Below are positions 51,658 through 61,087 of a stretch of 64,000 nt of DNA, piece after piece. The notes beneath the pieces were generated by a model. The model was not told the DNA's origin. It worked only from the letters and a program-made list of their open reading frames with translations, and did not search any database. Where the stretch lies: positions 1-64,000 of the forward strand of contig JBBRYP010000016.1 of NCBI GenBank assembly GCA_038237515.1, read 5' to 3'. The position numbers were made by a program, and so were the translations under genes. Within the stretch, counting starts at the first letter, position 1, and each line of letters opens with the position of its first letter. This DNA is from JBBQDZ01 sp038237515. GTDB lineage: Bacteria > Actinomycetota > Thermoleophilia > Gaiellales > Gaiellaceae.

Positions 51658-52766
51658 CCCTCCGCGTGGGGCGGCTCGACACCCGGGAGAACCTCAGGAT
51701 CGTTCACCTTGACGCCGCCGGCCTCGGTGAACTCGATCCGTCCGAGAGCGTGCTCGCCCTGGACGATGCCGAGCGCCCCGTCGCGTCCCTGCTCCTTGAC
51801 AAGGTTGTAGAGCGCGCGCGACTCCTTGACGTCGTCGGCCACGTGCGGCGGGAATGGAGGCGGCACCTTCCCTTTCTTCGCGAGGGTCATCGCGAACTTC
51901 ATCTGCTTGATCGAGGAGACGACGCCCTGCGTCTTCGGGACGAGCTCGGTCTCGCGCAGCCAGCCCGTCGTCTTCGCCGAGGTGACGAACCACTTTGCGT
52001 GCTTCGCCCCCATGTCGTGTGTGATCCCGGCCTTGATCGACTCGGCGCCGAGCTTGGCGATGGCGTCGCGGGGATCGACTCCCTTCGGGCAGCGCTCCTG
52101 GCAGAAGTAGCAGCGCGTGCAGTCCCAGATCCCGTGCTCCGAGTTGTAGTCGTTCAGCCGCTCGATGGTTGCGCCGTCACGCGCGTCGCCGACGAAGCGC
52201 ATGCCCTTCGCGAGGGCGGCGGGACCGAGGAACTCGGGGTCCGACTCCATCGAGTTGCACTCGGAGACGCAGCAGCCGCAGTTGATGCAGAGCGCCTCCT
52301 TGTGGATGACGTTCATCTGCTCCTGCGAGACCTGGCGCTCCTTCACCGGCGGCTCCTCGTAACCCGGCTGGAGCCACGGCTTCATCGCCCGCATCTTCGA
52401 CCAGAAGGGCTCCATATCGACGACGAGGTCCTTCAGGATCGGAAGGTTCCCCATCGCCGAGATGACCGGCACGTGCCCGGCGTCGACGATCGGCTTCATC
52501 CGCTCCTTGCAGGCGAGCACCGCGCGCCCGTCCATGCGCATCCCGCAGGAGCCGCAGATCATCATCCGGCAGCTCTTCCGGTAGGCGAGCGTCCCATCCT
52601 GACGATCCTTGACGATGTCCAGGACATCGAGCAGACAGGCCCATTCCGGCGCCTCGATCTCGTACTCCTTGAGCGCGCGCTCGCCGGTCTCGCCGTCGAC
52701 GCGCCAGATCTTCAGCCGAACGTCCATCGTCGGGCCCCGCCACGTCTCGATCGCCGCTTCGGTCAT
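51654..52766 (-). CDS. sdhB: Succinate dehydrogenase/fumarate reductase iron-sulfur subunit
   Basis: A 370-residue subunit. Plant-type 2Fe-2S ligands in CRMMICGSCGMRMDGRAVLAC, then CINCGCCVSEC and CTRCYFCQERC for the 4Fe-4S and 3Fe-4S (or second 4Fe-4S) clusters. It has about 100 extra residues at the C-terminus compared with E. coli SdhB, as in HdrB-associated forms. ATG 52766 has GGAGGAGG 4 bases ahead; a longer frame is possible but less well placed. Confidence 0.94.
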   Translation of the reverse strand: MTEAAIETWRGPTMDVRLKIWRVDGETGERALKEYEIEAPEWACLLDVLDIVKDRQDGTLAYRKSCRMMICGSCGMRMDGRAVLACKERMKPIVDAGHVPVISAMGNLPILKDLVVDMEPFWSKMRAMKPWLQPGYEEPPVKERQVSQEQMNVIHKEALCINCGCCVSECNSMESDPEFLGPAALAKGMRFVGDARDGATIERLNDYNSEHGIWDCTRCYFCQERCPKGVDPRDAIAKLGAESIKAGITHDMGAKHAKWFVTSAKTTGWLRETELVPKTQGVVSSIKQMKFAMTLAKKGKVPPPFPPHVADDVKESRALYNLVKEQGRDGALGIVQGEHALGRIEFTEAGGVKVNDPEVLPGVEPPHAEG

Positions 52767-52830
52767 CGAACCTCCTCCGAGATCCACTCGTCGGGCACGC
52801 CGGCATTCGTTGTAGAGAAACGAGCGCGCA

Positions 52831-54513
52831 TCAGTACTTGCGCTCCATCGGCTGCCACTTCGTCGCCGTCACCGGCTTCCAGTCGAGTTGCGGCCGGCCG
52901 TCGACCCACGTCGTGATCGTGTGCCGCATGAAGTTCTCGTCGTCGCGAGCCGGGTAGTCGTCCGGGCGCGCGTGGGCGCCGCGGCTCTCCTTGCGGGCGA
53001 TCCCCGAAACCACCATGCAGTCGGCGAGCTCGAGCAGGAAGCCCAGCTCGAGCGCCTGGGTCAGGTCGCTGTTGAAGACGGAGCCCTTGTCCTCCACCAC
53101 GACCCGCTCGTAGCGCTCGCGAAGGCGCTCGATCGTCCGCCCCTGCTCCTGCATCTGCTCCTCGCGCCGGAAGACGCCGAAGTTCTCGTGCATCGTCGAA
53201 GCGAGCTCGTCCCGGATCGACCAGGGACGCTCGCCCTCGCTGCGATCGAGGAGGGCCTGCAGCTCGCGCTCGGAGTCTGCCTCGACCGACGGCGGCACCT
53301 CCACGGTCGTGTGCGAAAGCGCCCAGTCTGCTGCGTGGGCGCCCGAGCGCTTGCCGAACGTGATCGTCTCCATCAGCGCGTTGCCGCCAAGACGGTTTGC
53401 GCCGTGCACTGAGATGCACGCGCACTCGCCGGCCGCGTAGAGGCCGGTCAGACTCGTCCGACCCCAGGCATCGGTGTCGACGCCGCCCATGTGGTAGTGG
53501 GCGCCGGGCCGCACCGGGATCGGCTCGTCGATCGGGTCGACGCCGGCAAAGACCATCGAGAGCTCGCGCGTGCCGTGCAGCCGCTCGAGGATCTTCTCGG
53601 CACCCAGGTGGCGGAGGTCGAGGAGGACGTTGCCGTCGATGCCGCGTCCCTCGTCGATCTCGGTCTGCTCGGCACGCGAGATGACGTCCCGGCTCGCAAG
53701 CTCCATCGCGTTCGGCGCGTAGCGCTTCAGGAACCGCTCGCCGTCGGCGTTCAGGAGGTAGGCGCCCTCGCCGCGACAGCCCTCGGTGATCAGCACGCCC
53801 GTGGGGGAGAGCGTCGTCGGGTGGAACTGCATCATCTCCATGTCCTTCAGCCCCACGCCGACGCGGAGCGCCATCGTCATCCCGTCGCCCGTGCACGCAT
53901 ACGCGTTCGTCGTGCCCTGGTAGAGCCGGCCGGCGCCTCCCGTCGCGAGGATCACGGTCTTCGCGCCGATCGACTTGAGCCCGCCGTTCAGGAGGTCCCA
54001 CGCGATCACGCCCTGGCAGCGGTCGTCGTTCAGGACGAGCTTCCAGGCAAAGAACTCCTCGTAGACCGCCACGTCGCGCTTCATCATCTGCTCGTAGAGC
54101 ACTTGGATCAGGACGTGGCCGGTGATGTCAGCCGCGTACGCGGTGCGGGGCTCGCCGGCCGCCCCAAAAGGACGCTGCGCAATGCGGCCGTCGTCGGTGC
54201 GCGAGAAGACGGCGCCCCAGTGCTCGAGCTGGTACACGTCCCCGGGCGCCTCGTTGCAGAGGATCTCGATCGCATCCTGATCCCCCAGGTAGTCGGAGCC
54301 CTTGACCGTGTCGAACGCGTGGTTCTCGGGGTTGTCCTCGGACGCGTTTCCGAGCGCTGCGTTGATGCCGCCCTCGGCCGCTCCGGAGTGGCTGCGGACG
54401 GGATGGATCTTGGAGATCACGGCGACGTCAGCGCCCGCGTCGAATGCCTCGATCGCGGCGCGCATCCCCGCGCAACCGGCCCCCACGATCAGGACGTCGT
54501 GCTTCGCCTCCAC
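52831..54513 (-). CDS. sdhA: Succinate dehydrogenase/fumarate reductase flavoprotein subunit
   Basis: A 560-residue FAD subunit. Dinucleotide loop LIVGAGCAGMRAAIEA, the FAD-linking His region KIHPVRSHSGAAEGG, active-site HPTTLSPTGVLITEGCRGEG, then catalytic Arg in SRAEQTEIDEGRG and the C-terminal GANRLGGNALMETITFGKRS. It oxidises succinate to fumarate. It follows the 56-residue protein by 88 bases and precedes sdhB by 64. Confidence 0.96.
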   Translation of the reverse strand: MEAKHDVLIVGAGCAGMRAAIEAFDAGADVAVISKIHPVRSHSGAAEGGINAALGNASEDNPENHAFDTVKGSDYLGDQDAIEILCNEAPGDVYQLEHWGAVFSRTDDGRIAQRPFGAAGEPRTAYAADITGHVLIQVLYEQMMKRDVAVYEEFFAWKLVLNDDRCQGVIAWDLLNGGLKSIGAKTVILATGGAGRLYQGTTNAYACTGDGMTMALRVGVGLKDMEMMQFHPTTLSPTGVLITEGCRGEGAYLLNADGERFLKRYAPNAMELASRDVISRAEQTEIDEGRGIDGNVLLDLRHLGAEKILERLHGTRELSMVFAGVDPIDEPIPVRPGAHYHMGGVDTDAWGRTSLTGLYAAGECACISVHGANRLGGNALMETITFGKRSGAHAADWALSHTTVEVPPSVEADSERELQALLDRSEGERPWSIRDELASTMHENFGVFRREEQMQEQGRTIERLRERYERVVVEDKGSVFNSDLTQALELGFLLELADCMVVSGIARKESRGAHARPDDYPARDDENFMRHTITTWVDGRPQLDWKPVTATKWQPMERKY

Positions 54514-54601
54514 CGCTTCGGACGCTATCGAATCGAGATCGGGTCGCGTTTCGTTGCCGCCGTCGGCGTCAGGAGCGTCCTCTGAGCGAGCCGCCGGGAT
54601 C

Positions 54602-54772
54602 TTAGGCGCTTCGGCGGAAAGGCTCGTGCAGAACGAGGCGCCGCTCGATCTCCTCGCGCATCAGACCGTCCTCGCGCAGGCGCCCCTCGATCAACTCCTC
54701 GAGGCGGCGCTGGTTGCCGAGCTGGCGTGCACGCTCCTCAGCGGTCAGCTTCTGGTAGCCCCTCTTCGCCAC
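54602..54772 (-). CDS. 56-residue charged helical protein
   Basis: An open frame from GTG 54772 (GGAGG about nine bases upstream) to TAA 54602: MAKRGYQKLTAEERARQLGN, then QRRLEELIEGRLREDGLMRE, ending HEPFRRSA. It is rich in Glu and Arg, entirely helical by appearance, with normal codon bias. It lies 34 bases behind pckA and 88 before sdhA, all in one direction. No known family recognised; it may be an assembly or regulatory factor for one of its neighbours. Confidence 0.62.
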   Translation of the reverse strand: MAKRGYQKLTAEERARQLGNQRRLEELIEGRLREDGLMREEIERRLVLHEPFRRSA

Positions 54773-54806
54773 CGAGTTCCCCCTCCAGTAGGTAGCGGAC
54801 CTTCTG

Positions 54807-56408
54807 TCAGACGCGAGGCCCGGCGCCCGCCACTGCGGCTCCGGCGTCCGCTGCGAAGCGCCGCTCGAAGTTGTCGCGGAACATGCGCGCTAGCTCGCGG
54901 CCATTGCGGTCGTAGGCCTCGGGGTCGCGCCAGGTCGCTCGGGGATCGAGCAGCTGTGAGTCCACCCCGGGCACCGCCACCGGAACCTCGAACCCGAAGA
55001 GCCCGTCCGTCCGACACTCGACGTCGTCGAGCCCACCGGAGAGCGCAGCGTCGAGCAGCGCGCGCGTCGCTTGGATCGGCATCCGCCGGCCCTCGCCGAA
55101 CCGACCGCCCGTCCAACCCGTATTGACGAGCCACACGGCCGAACCGTGCTCGTCGAGCTTCTCGCCGAGCATGCGCGCATAGACGAGCGGCGGCTGCGGC
55201 AGGAACGGAGCTCCGAAGCAGGCGGAGAAGGTCGGCTGCGGCTCCGTCACGCCCATCTCGGTACCGGCGAGCTTGGCGGTGAAGCCGGAGAGGAAGTAGA
55301 ACAGCGCCTGATCGCGGGTGAGGCGGGCGATCGGCGGCAAGATCCCGAACGCGTCCGCGGTCAGCATCACAACCGAGCGCGGATGGCCCGCCCGCTTCGC
55401 CGGCAGGGCGTTTCCGATCTGCTCGAGCTTGTACGCCGCGCGCGTGTTCTCGGTCTTCGAGTCGTCGTCCAGGTCGACGACGCCGCGTTCGTCGATGACG
55501 ACGTTCTCGAGAATCGTGCCGTAGGCCCTGGTGGTCGCGAAGATCTCGGGCTCGGCCTCCGGCGAGAGCCGGATCACCTTGGCGTAGCAGCCCCCCTCGA
55601 TGTTGAAGATCCCGGCGTCTCCCCAGCCGTGCTCGTCGTCTCCGATCAGGCGGCGCGAGGGATCGGCGGAGAGCGTCGTCTTGCCCGTTCCGGAGAGCCC
55701 GAAGAAGATCGCCACGTCGCCCTCGTCGCCGACGTTCGCGGAGCAGTGCATTGGGAGCACGCTCTCGAGCGGGAGGCGATCGTTCATGACGGTGAAGATC
55801 GACTTCTTGATCTCGCCGGCGTAGAACGTGCCGCCGATCAGCACCTCGGTTCGGCTCGGGTGGAGGGCGACGAAGGTGGTGCTGCGCGTCCCGTCGTACG
55901 CCGGGTCAGCCTCGAGGGCCGGCGCGTGGAGGACGAGCGCCTGCGGCGAGAACTCCTCGAGCTCGTCCTCGGCCGGCTCGATGAAGAGCGTTTTGGCGAA
56001 GAGCGCGTGGTAGGGATGGTTGGTGACGACCCGTACGCAGATCCGATGTGCGGGGTCGGCCCCCGCGAACGCGTCGACGACGTAGAGGTCGGCGCCCTCG
56101 AGGTGCTGGACCACCTTCTCACGCAGCCGCTCGTACTTGTCCTCCGAAAGCTCCTGGTTCACCTCCCCCCACCAGATCCGCTCCTTCGACCCCGGCTCCG
56201 CCACGAGGAACTTGTCCTTCGGCGAGCGGCCCGTGTAGCGGCCGGTGTCCACGGCGAGCGGGCCGCCCTCCGCGAGCCGTCCGTCGCCGCGCGCAAGCGC
56301 ATGCGTGTACAGCAGCGAGGTCGTCGGCTGCCGGTGGACGCCTCCCACAGCGTCGATCCCGTGGTCGGTGAGGTCGACGCGGTCTCGCTTGTCGGTGACG
56401 ATCGCCAT
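54807..56408 (-). CDS. pckA: Phosphoenolpyruvate carboxykinase (ATP)
   Basis: A 533-residue enzyme. Substrate site GRYTGRSPKDKF, metal-binding region, kinase-1a P-loop FFGLSGTGKTTLSADP, kinase-2 DDEHGW and RDQALFYFLSGFTAKLAGTE. The P-loop and length show the ATP rather than the GTP form, which is less usual in high-G+C actinobacteria. ATG 56408 has AAGGGAG ahead. It makes PEP from oxaloacetate, linking it logically with the downstream sdh genes. Confidence 0.96.
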   Translation of the reverse strand: MAIVTDKRDRVDLTDHGIDAVGGVHRQPTTSLLYTHALARGDGRLAEGGPLAVDTGRYTGRSPKDKFLVAEPGSKERIWWGEVNQELSEDKYERLREKVVQHLEGADLYVVDAFAGADPAHRICVRVVTNHPYHALFAKTLFIEPAEDELEEFSPQALVLHAPALEADPAYDGTRSTTFVALHPSRTEVLIGGTFYAGEIKKSIFTVMNDRLPLESVLPMHCSANVGDEGDVAIFFGLSGTGKTTLSADPSRRLIGDDEHGWGDAGIFNIEGGCYAKVIRLSPEAEPEIFATTRAYGTILENVVIDERGVVDLDDDSKTENTRAAYKLEQIGNALPAKRAGHPRSVVMLTADAFGILPPIARLTRDQALFYFLSGFTAKLAGTEMGVTEPQPTFSACFGAPFLPQPPLVYARMLGEKLDEHGSAVWLVNTGWTGGRFGEGRRMPIQATRALLDAALSGGLDDVECRTDGLFGFEVPVAVPGVDSQLLDPRATWRDPEAYDRNGRELARMFRDNFERRFAADAGAAVAGAGPRV

Positions 56409-56523
56409 CGAGCTCCCTTGCTTTCCCGTGAAAGACGCTGCGTAAGCACGTCTTCTGGGCAGGTTCGGCGCGTCATCGTACTCGCCTGCGGAAGGCCGCG
56501 CGCCGCTCACAGGTCGCCTCGCA

Positions 56524-56538
56524 CGGGGTCAGACCCCG
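56524..56538. repeat. Palindromic repeat CGGGGTC-N-GACCCCG (third copy)
   Basis: CGGGGTCAGACCCCG, the inverse-orientation copy of the element seen twice in the ligase gene at 20195-20248. Here it lies between the end of the membrane-protein gene (56554) and the start of pckA and may act as a hairpin terminator. Confidence 0.7.
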
Positions 56539-56553
56539 CCGGGCACACGAACG

Positions 56554-57147
56554 TCAGCGGTCGGCAGGGGGCGCGGCGCCCGGAATTGCGTGGGTCGCCG
56601 TCAGCGGCGGTTGCCGCGCAGCCGGGATCGCGTGCTCGGCCGTGAACTCGCGCACGAGCCGCGGCGCCTCGAGGTGCGGCTTGGCCACCAGCGGCAGGGG
56701 CTCCGACTCCGCAGGCACCGTCCAGTCGGTTCGGCGGAACTCGCCGCCGTTCTCGATCCAGGCGAGGGAGACGAACGGGAGCACGACGATCCGCGTCCAG
56801 ATTGCCAGAGTCCAGCTGGCCCAGAAGAGGGCAGCCGGCTTCCAGTCGTCCTGGCCGACGAGGCCGCCGGCGCCGTAGCCGGGCTGTCCCGGCTTCAGCA
56901 CCTTCAGAGCCAGGAAGAGGAGCACGAACTCCCCGCAGCCGAGGACGAAGGTCAGCCACGGCGGCTGCCAGCGGATCACGTACTGGTAGACGAGCACGTC
57001 GAGCGCGACACCGAGCAGGAGGTAGATCCCGATCGTCACGATCCAGCCCTCGTCGCGTGTGAGCAGCGAGAGGATGGCGGCGAGGATCGCGGGGCCGAGC
57101 AGGATCGCTGTCCGCGTCTCGATCCGGCCGAGGACTGTCGGGCACAT
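56554..57147 (-). CDS. Membrane protein of unknown function
   Basis: A 197-residue protein with four membrane helices (about 15-30, 38-56, 62-82, 103-122) and a cytoplasmic or external tail rich in Pro/Ala (HAIPAARQPP, ATHAIPGAAPP). ATG 57147 overlaps the flavoprotein stop by one base (TGATG), so they are a pair. I do not recognise the family. It may anchor the flavoprotein. Confidence 0.7.
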   Translation of the reverse strand: MCPTVLGRIETRTAILLGPAILAAILSLLTRDEGWIVTIGIYLLLGVALDVLVYQYVIRWQPPWLTFVLGCGEFVLLFLALKVLKPGQPGYGAGGLVGQDDWKPAALFWASWTLAIWTRIVVLPFVSLAWIENGGEFRRTDWTVPAESEPLPLVAKPHLEAPRLVREFTAEHAIPAARQPPLTATHAIPGAAPPADR

Positions 57148-58457
57148 CAGGCGAGCTGCTCCGTGCGGCGGGTGCGGCGGATCGCCCGGGCCGTCTCGCG
57201 GGCGAGACCGAGCTGGAGGCGCAGGCGCGACGGGAACGGCCGCTCGCGGAGCCGCTCGGCCCGGGCGCAGTCCGCGACGAATCGTCGCGCGACGTACTTG
57301 AGCCCAGCGATCGTGTCGCCGTGCGGGACGACCGTGTTCGCGAGCAGCCCCATCAGGCAGAGCCTGGACTCCTCGCGATCGAGGCCGGGAACGCCGCAGT
57401 TCGAGCGGAGCCGCAGGCGCCCGTCGTCCACCGGGAGGGCGTAGTGCTCGACGAGGCGGCGAATCAGCGGGACGGCGAGAGCCAACTTGACGAAGCCGGT
57501 GCCCGCTACGACACCCGTGACGTCGAGCCAGCCCGGCTCGGGGCCGTGACGGCTCGAGACATGGATCCGGAGGCCGGCCGGCCCCGGCTCGATGCGATCG
57601 ATTTCGCCGATCAGCTGGTCGAAGCGGCCCTCCTCGATGCCCCGCCTGACCTTCGAGATCCAGCTCCGCCGGCGCGGCGAGGTGCCCTTGAGGATCTTGC
57701 CGAGGAAGGCCACGCGCTGCTCGAACGTAAGGCCCTGGTAGGCGTCGATGCCGTAGGCCTCGAAGAGGCAGCGCGGAGTGTTGAGGTCCTGTTCGTCGGG
57801 TGCCGGATTGCGCAGGAGCGAGATCACTTTGGCGCCGGCGTCGAGGGCGTTCGCCCACTCGTTGACCGACGCGATCCCGGCTCCGATCACGACGTAGCGC
57901 CCCTCCGGGGCATACTCCTTCGCCTCGTAGGCCTGGACGACGCGCTCGGCGAGCTCGGGTTGCTCGCGCGCCTGCGCGAGCGCCCGAGGGAAGGAAAGCG
58001 GCCCGTGCCCGAGCGCCAGCATCACATGTCTCGCCCGGCCGACGAAGCGTGCCTCCTCGTCGTAGAGCACGAAGTGCGGCACCGGCGCGAGCTCGCGCTG
58101 GATCCACCCGACGCGCGTCGCGACGCGGCGGGCATCCCATCCCAGGCGCTGCTGCACCGTCGACGCCTCGCTCAGGATCTCGGGAACACCGGGGTTGTAG
58201 CGCCGGCTGATCGAGCGGACGAGTGGGTCGGGCCGCAGGCGAGCCCAGGCGTCGAGCTGCGCGAACGTCGGCCAGTCCGCAGGCAGGAAGTGCGATTCGG
58301 ACTCCGACCGCAGGACGGTCTGTCCAAGGTTGTGCGCGTACTGGCCGTAGGTGCCGACGGCGCTGTCGCTCGGGCCGTAGATCGTCACCTGCTCCGGGCG
58401 GAAGCCGAGGTAGACGGCGGTGCCGTAGACGAGCAGCGAGCCGAAGCCGTCGCCCAC
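57147..58457 (-). CDS. FAD/NAD(P)-binding oxidoreductase (monooxygenase-like)
   Basis: 436 residues from GTG 58457. An N-terminal FAD loop VGDGFGSLLVYG, an internal NAD(P) loop YVVIGAGIASVNEWANAL and GVVAGTGFV near the C-terminus resemble flavin-containing monooxygenase/lysine hydroxylase-like enzymes. Starting at GTG 58457 removes the first beta strand (DSTIAVV), which reads on upstream in frame; a CTG at 58496 would include it and no ATG, GTG or TTG does. Substrate unknown. Coupled with the membrane protein that follows. Confidence 0.78.
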   Translation of the reverse strand: MGDGFGSLLVYGTAVYLGFRPEQVTIYGPSDSAVGTYGQYAHNLGQTVLRSESESHFLPADWPTFAQLDAWARLRPDPLVRSISRRYNPGVPEILSEASTVQQRLGWDARRVATRVGWIQRELAPVPHFVLYDEEARFVGRARHVMLALGHGPLSFPRALAQAREQPELAERVVQAYEAKEYAPEGRYVVIGAGIASVNEWANALDAGAKVISLLRNPAPDEQDLNTPRCLFEAYGIDAYQGLTFEQRVAFLGKILKGTSPRRRSWISKVRRGIEEGRFDQLIGEIDRIEPGPAGLRIHVSSRHGPEPGWLDVTGVVAGTGFVKLALAVPLIRRLVEHYALPVDDGRLRLRSNCGVPGLDREESRLCLMGLLANTVVPHGDTIAGLKYVARRFVADCARAERLRERPFPSRLRLQLGLARETARAIRRTRRTEQLA

Positions 58458-58529
58458 GACGGCGATCGTCGAATCCTGTGGCGCCGCGGCTGCCAGGCAG
58501 CGGACGCTAGACGATCGATCGGGCGGAGC

Positions 58530-61065
58530 TCAGGCGCGAGACCACGCGAACCGCGTCGTTCCGGTGCGGGCGGCCAGCGCGCCCCCGCGCGAGCCGCGCC
58601 GGACGAAGAGCGTCGGCCCCGACGCCGACCGGGCGATCGCCGCCCGCACCGGACCCAGCCCCTCCTCGCGCCATCGCGCCGACAGCCCGACGACGAGCAG
58701 GCCCGCGCCCGCCGCCGCCTCGAGCACGGCAGTGCCGCCTGGAGGAACGAGGAGGGGCTCGGCGGAGACGCCCGCCAGCTGCTGGACGACGAGCGATGCC
58801 GCCGCCAGCAGCCGGCTCGCGTCGCGGCCGTCCCCGCCGCCCGCACCGAGGAGGCGCAGCGGCGTGTCGTTCGCGCTCGCGACCCACGCGGCCAGCTCGA
58901 GCGCCGCCCAGTCGTGATCGTCTCCGCTGAAGGGGACGACGATCGGGTGGTACTCGTCGAGCTCCGGCACGCGCTCGCGCTCGACAAGGACGGCCACATC
59001 GCACGGCGCCCGCTCGAGGAGGGCGCCGACCTCGCCCCTCGGGATGCCCTCGCCGAGCAGCGGCCGACGCCCGTCCACGAGGAGGAGGTCGACCTCCTCC
59101 TCCGAGGCGAGGCGGACGAGGTCGGCGCCGCGATCGGGCGAGGTGAAAGCGACTGTCCGCGTCGGGAGCCTGCGACGCACGAGCCCCGAACGCAGCCGCG
59201 CCAGCTCACGCGAGGCGCGCGCCAACTCCCGCTCCTCCGGCGCGAGCCCGGTCACGATCCGGGAGGGCGCGAGCAGACGCGCCACGATCAGCTCTCGGCG
59301 GCCGCGAGCGGGCGAGCGGCTCCGCGAGCAGGAGCAGGGCGTCGAGGTTCTGCTCCGCGAGCGGGCACACGAGCAGCGACCGTTCGGGGGCCCCGAACTC
59401 GGAGGGCGTATCGACCGCAGCCGAACGGAGCTCCTCCTCCGGCGGCGAGGTGAGCCTCTTGCGGGGATCGAGCAGTCGCAGGATCGGAGCGGTCATGAAG
59501 GTGGTGACGAGCGCCATCAGGACGAGCATCGTGAAGAGAGCCGGCGAGATCACGTCGAGCTCGAGGCCGATGTTCAGGACGATCAGCTCGGTCAGCCCGC
59601 GCGTGTTCATGAGGGCGCCGATCACCGCCGAGTCGCGGAGCGGATAGCCGCCCAGGCGCGCGGCAAGCATGGCGCCGAGCCATTTCCCCACGCTCGCGAC
59701 GACGACGAGCCCGCCGGTGATCAGCCACAGGATCGGTCTGTCGAGCAGCCCCACCTGCGTCCTCAGGCCCGTGACGACGAAGAAGAGCGGCAGCAGGACG
59801 GTCGAGACGAAGTCCTCCAGCCGGCGGGTGACGTCGTGTGAGAGATCGGCCCGCCGCGGCATGATCAGTCCCATTACGAAAGCGCCGAAGATCGGCGCTA
59901 CGCCGCTCTTCATCGACGCGTAGGACGAGAGCAGGACGCCCACGAAGATGGCGGCGATCCAGCCTGCGGGCACCTGCCCCGCCTCGTCGTAGGCGCGCGA
60001 GACTCGCGCGAGGAGAGGCCGGCCGAGGACCGCCATCACCCCGCAGAAGGCGAAAACGTAGCCGAGCACGGGCAGGAAGCCGAAGGCGGATCCGTGCAGC
60101 GCGACGCCCGACGCAAGCGCCAGCAACCCCCAGGCGGTGACGTCGTCCACAGCGGCGGAGGAGAGGGCGAGGGCGCCGATCGGCGTCTTCAGCATCCGCC
60201 GCTCGATCAGGATCCGCGCGAGCACGGGGAAGGCGGTGATCGACATGGCGACGCCCATGAAGAGGGCGAAGGCGACGAAGCGCGTCGGCGGGGCGAGCAG
60301 GGTGTAGAGGGGAACCGCGGCCGCCATCCCGAGCGCGAGCGGCAGGACGATGCTCGCGTTCGAGATCGCGGCGGCCTGCCCCACGCGCCCCTTCAGCAGC
60401 CGAGGGTCGAGTTCGAGTCCGACGAGGAACATATAGAAGGCGAGGCCGATGTCGGCGCCCGCGGTGAGAAGCGGCAGCACGAAGCTCGGAAAGAGGTAGT
60501 CCTTCACCCCGGGAGCGACGGCGCCGAGGAGCGTCGGGCCGAGGAGGATGCCGGCCAGGACCTCCCCCATCACCGGCGGCTGACCGATGCGCCCGATCAG
60601 GGCGCGCAGGCCGCGCGCCGCGAGTATCACGGCGGCGATCGCGAGCATGAGGCGTCCGAAGAGCTGCTCGTTCGTCGGCGGCGCCCCCCGCTGAACAGCC
60701 GTCCCGGGCTTCGGTAGATCTGCGACGAAGCGGACTACGATCGCGCGGCCCGCGTAGCTCCCGCGAAGCTGCGAGGGCGCGCCGTGCACGGGCACCAGGT
60801 CGACCGGGCCGCTTCTCCGGCCGCACCGGAACCTCCCGCGCAGGTGGCCGTGGCGCAGCCGCAGCTTTCCCCCGCAGCCGGCTCCCGCGTCGACGAACTG
60901 GCCCGACTGGCGAAGCTCGAGGAGCACGCCTCCCGGTAGCCGGTAGCTGCCTGAGACCCTTGGCTCGGCCTCCTTTCCGGAGCCCACCGTGAGGGAGGCT
61001 GCCGCGATGCCGCCGCAGGCCGCCAGAAGGGTCGCGTAGCCGGCGACGAGGCGGCGGGCACCCAT
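58530..61065 (-). CDS. Cation/proton antiporter (CPA2) with C-terminal USP-like domain, frameshifted
   Basis: Frame one (to about 59315) gives a signal/anchor helix, an external domain of about 90 residues with a Cys pair (GAGCGGKLRLRH, FRCGRR), and a 12-helix CPA2 antiporter (GRIGQPPVMGEVLAGILLGP, FLVGLELD, ALSSAAVDDVTAW, GAFVMGLIMPRR, MNTRGLTELIVLNIGLELD). The adjacent frame continues GRRELIVARLLAPSRIVTGL to 58530 as a universal-stress-like domain (VVPFSGDDHDWAALELAAWV). The frames meet at about 59292-59315. ATG 61065 follows AGGAGG by 11 bases. It probably exchanges K+ or Na+ for H+. Confidence 0.83.
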
Positions 61066-61087
61066 CGGGCGATTATCCTCCTGGGCC

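Noticed and set aside
57321..59453. 710-codon plus-strand frame
   Set aside because: Opposite the flavoprotein and the USP-like domain; antisense composition.
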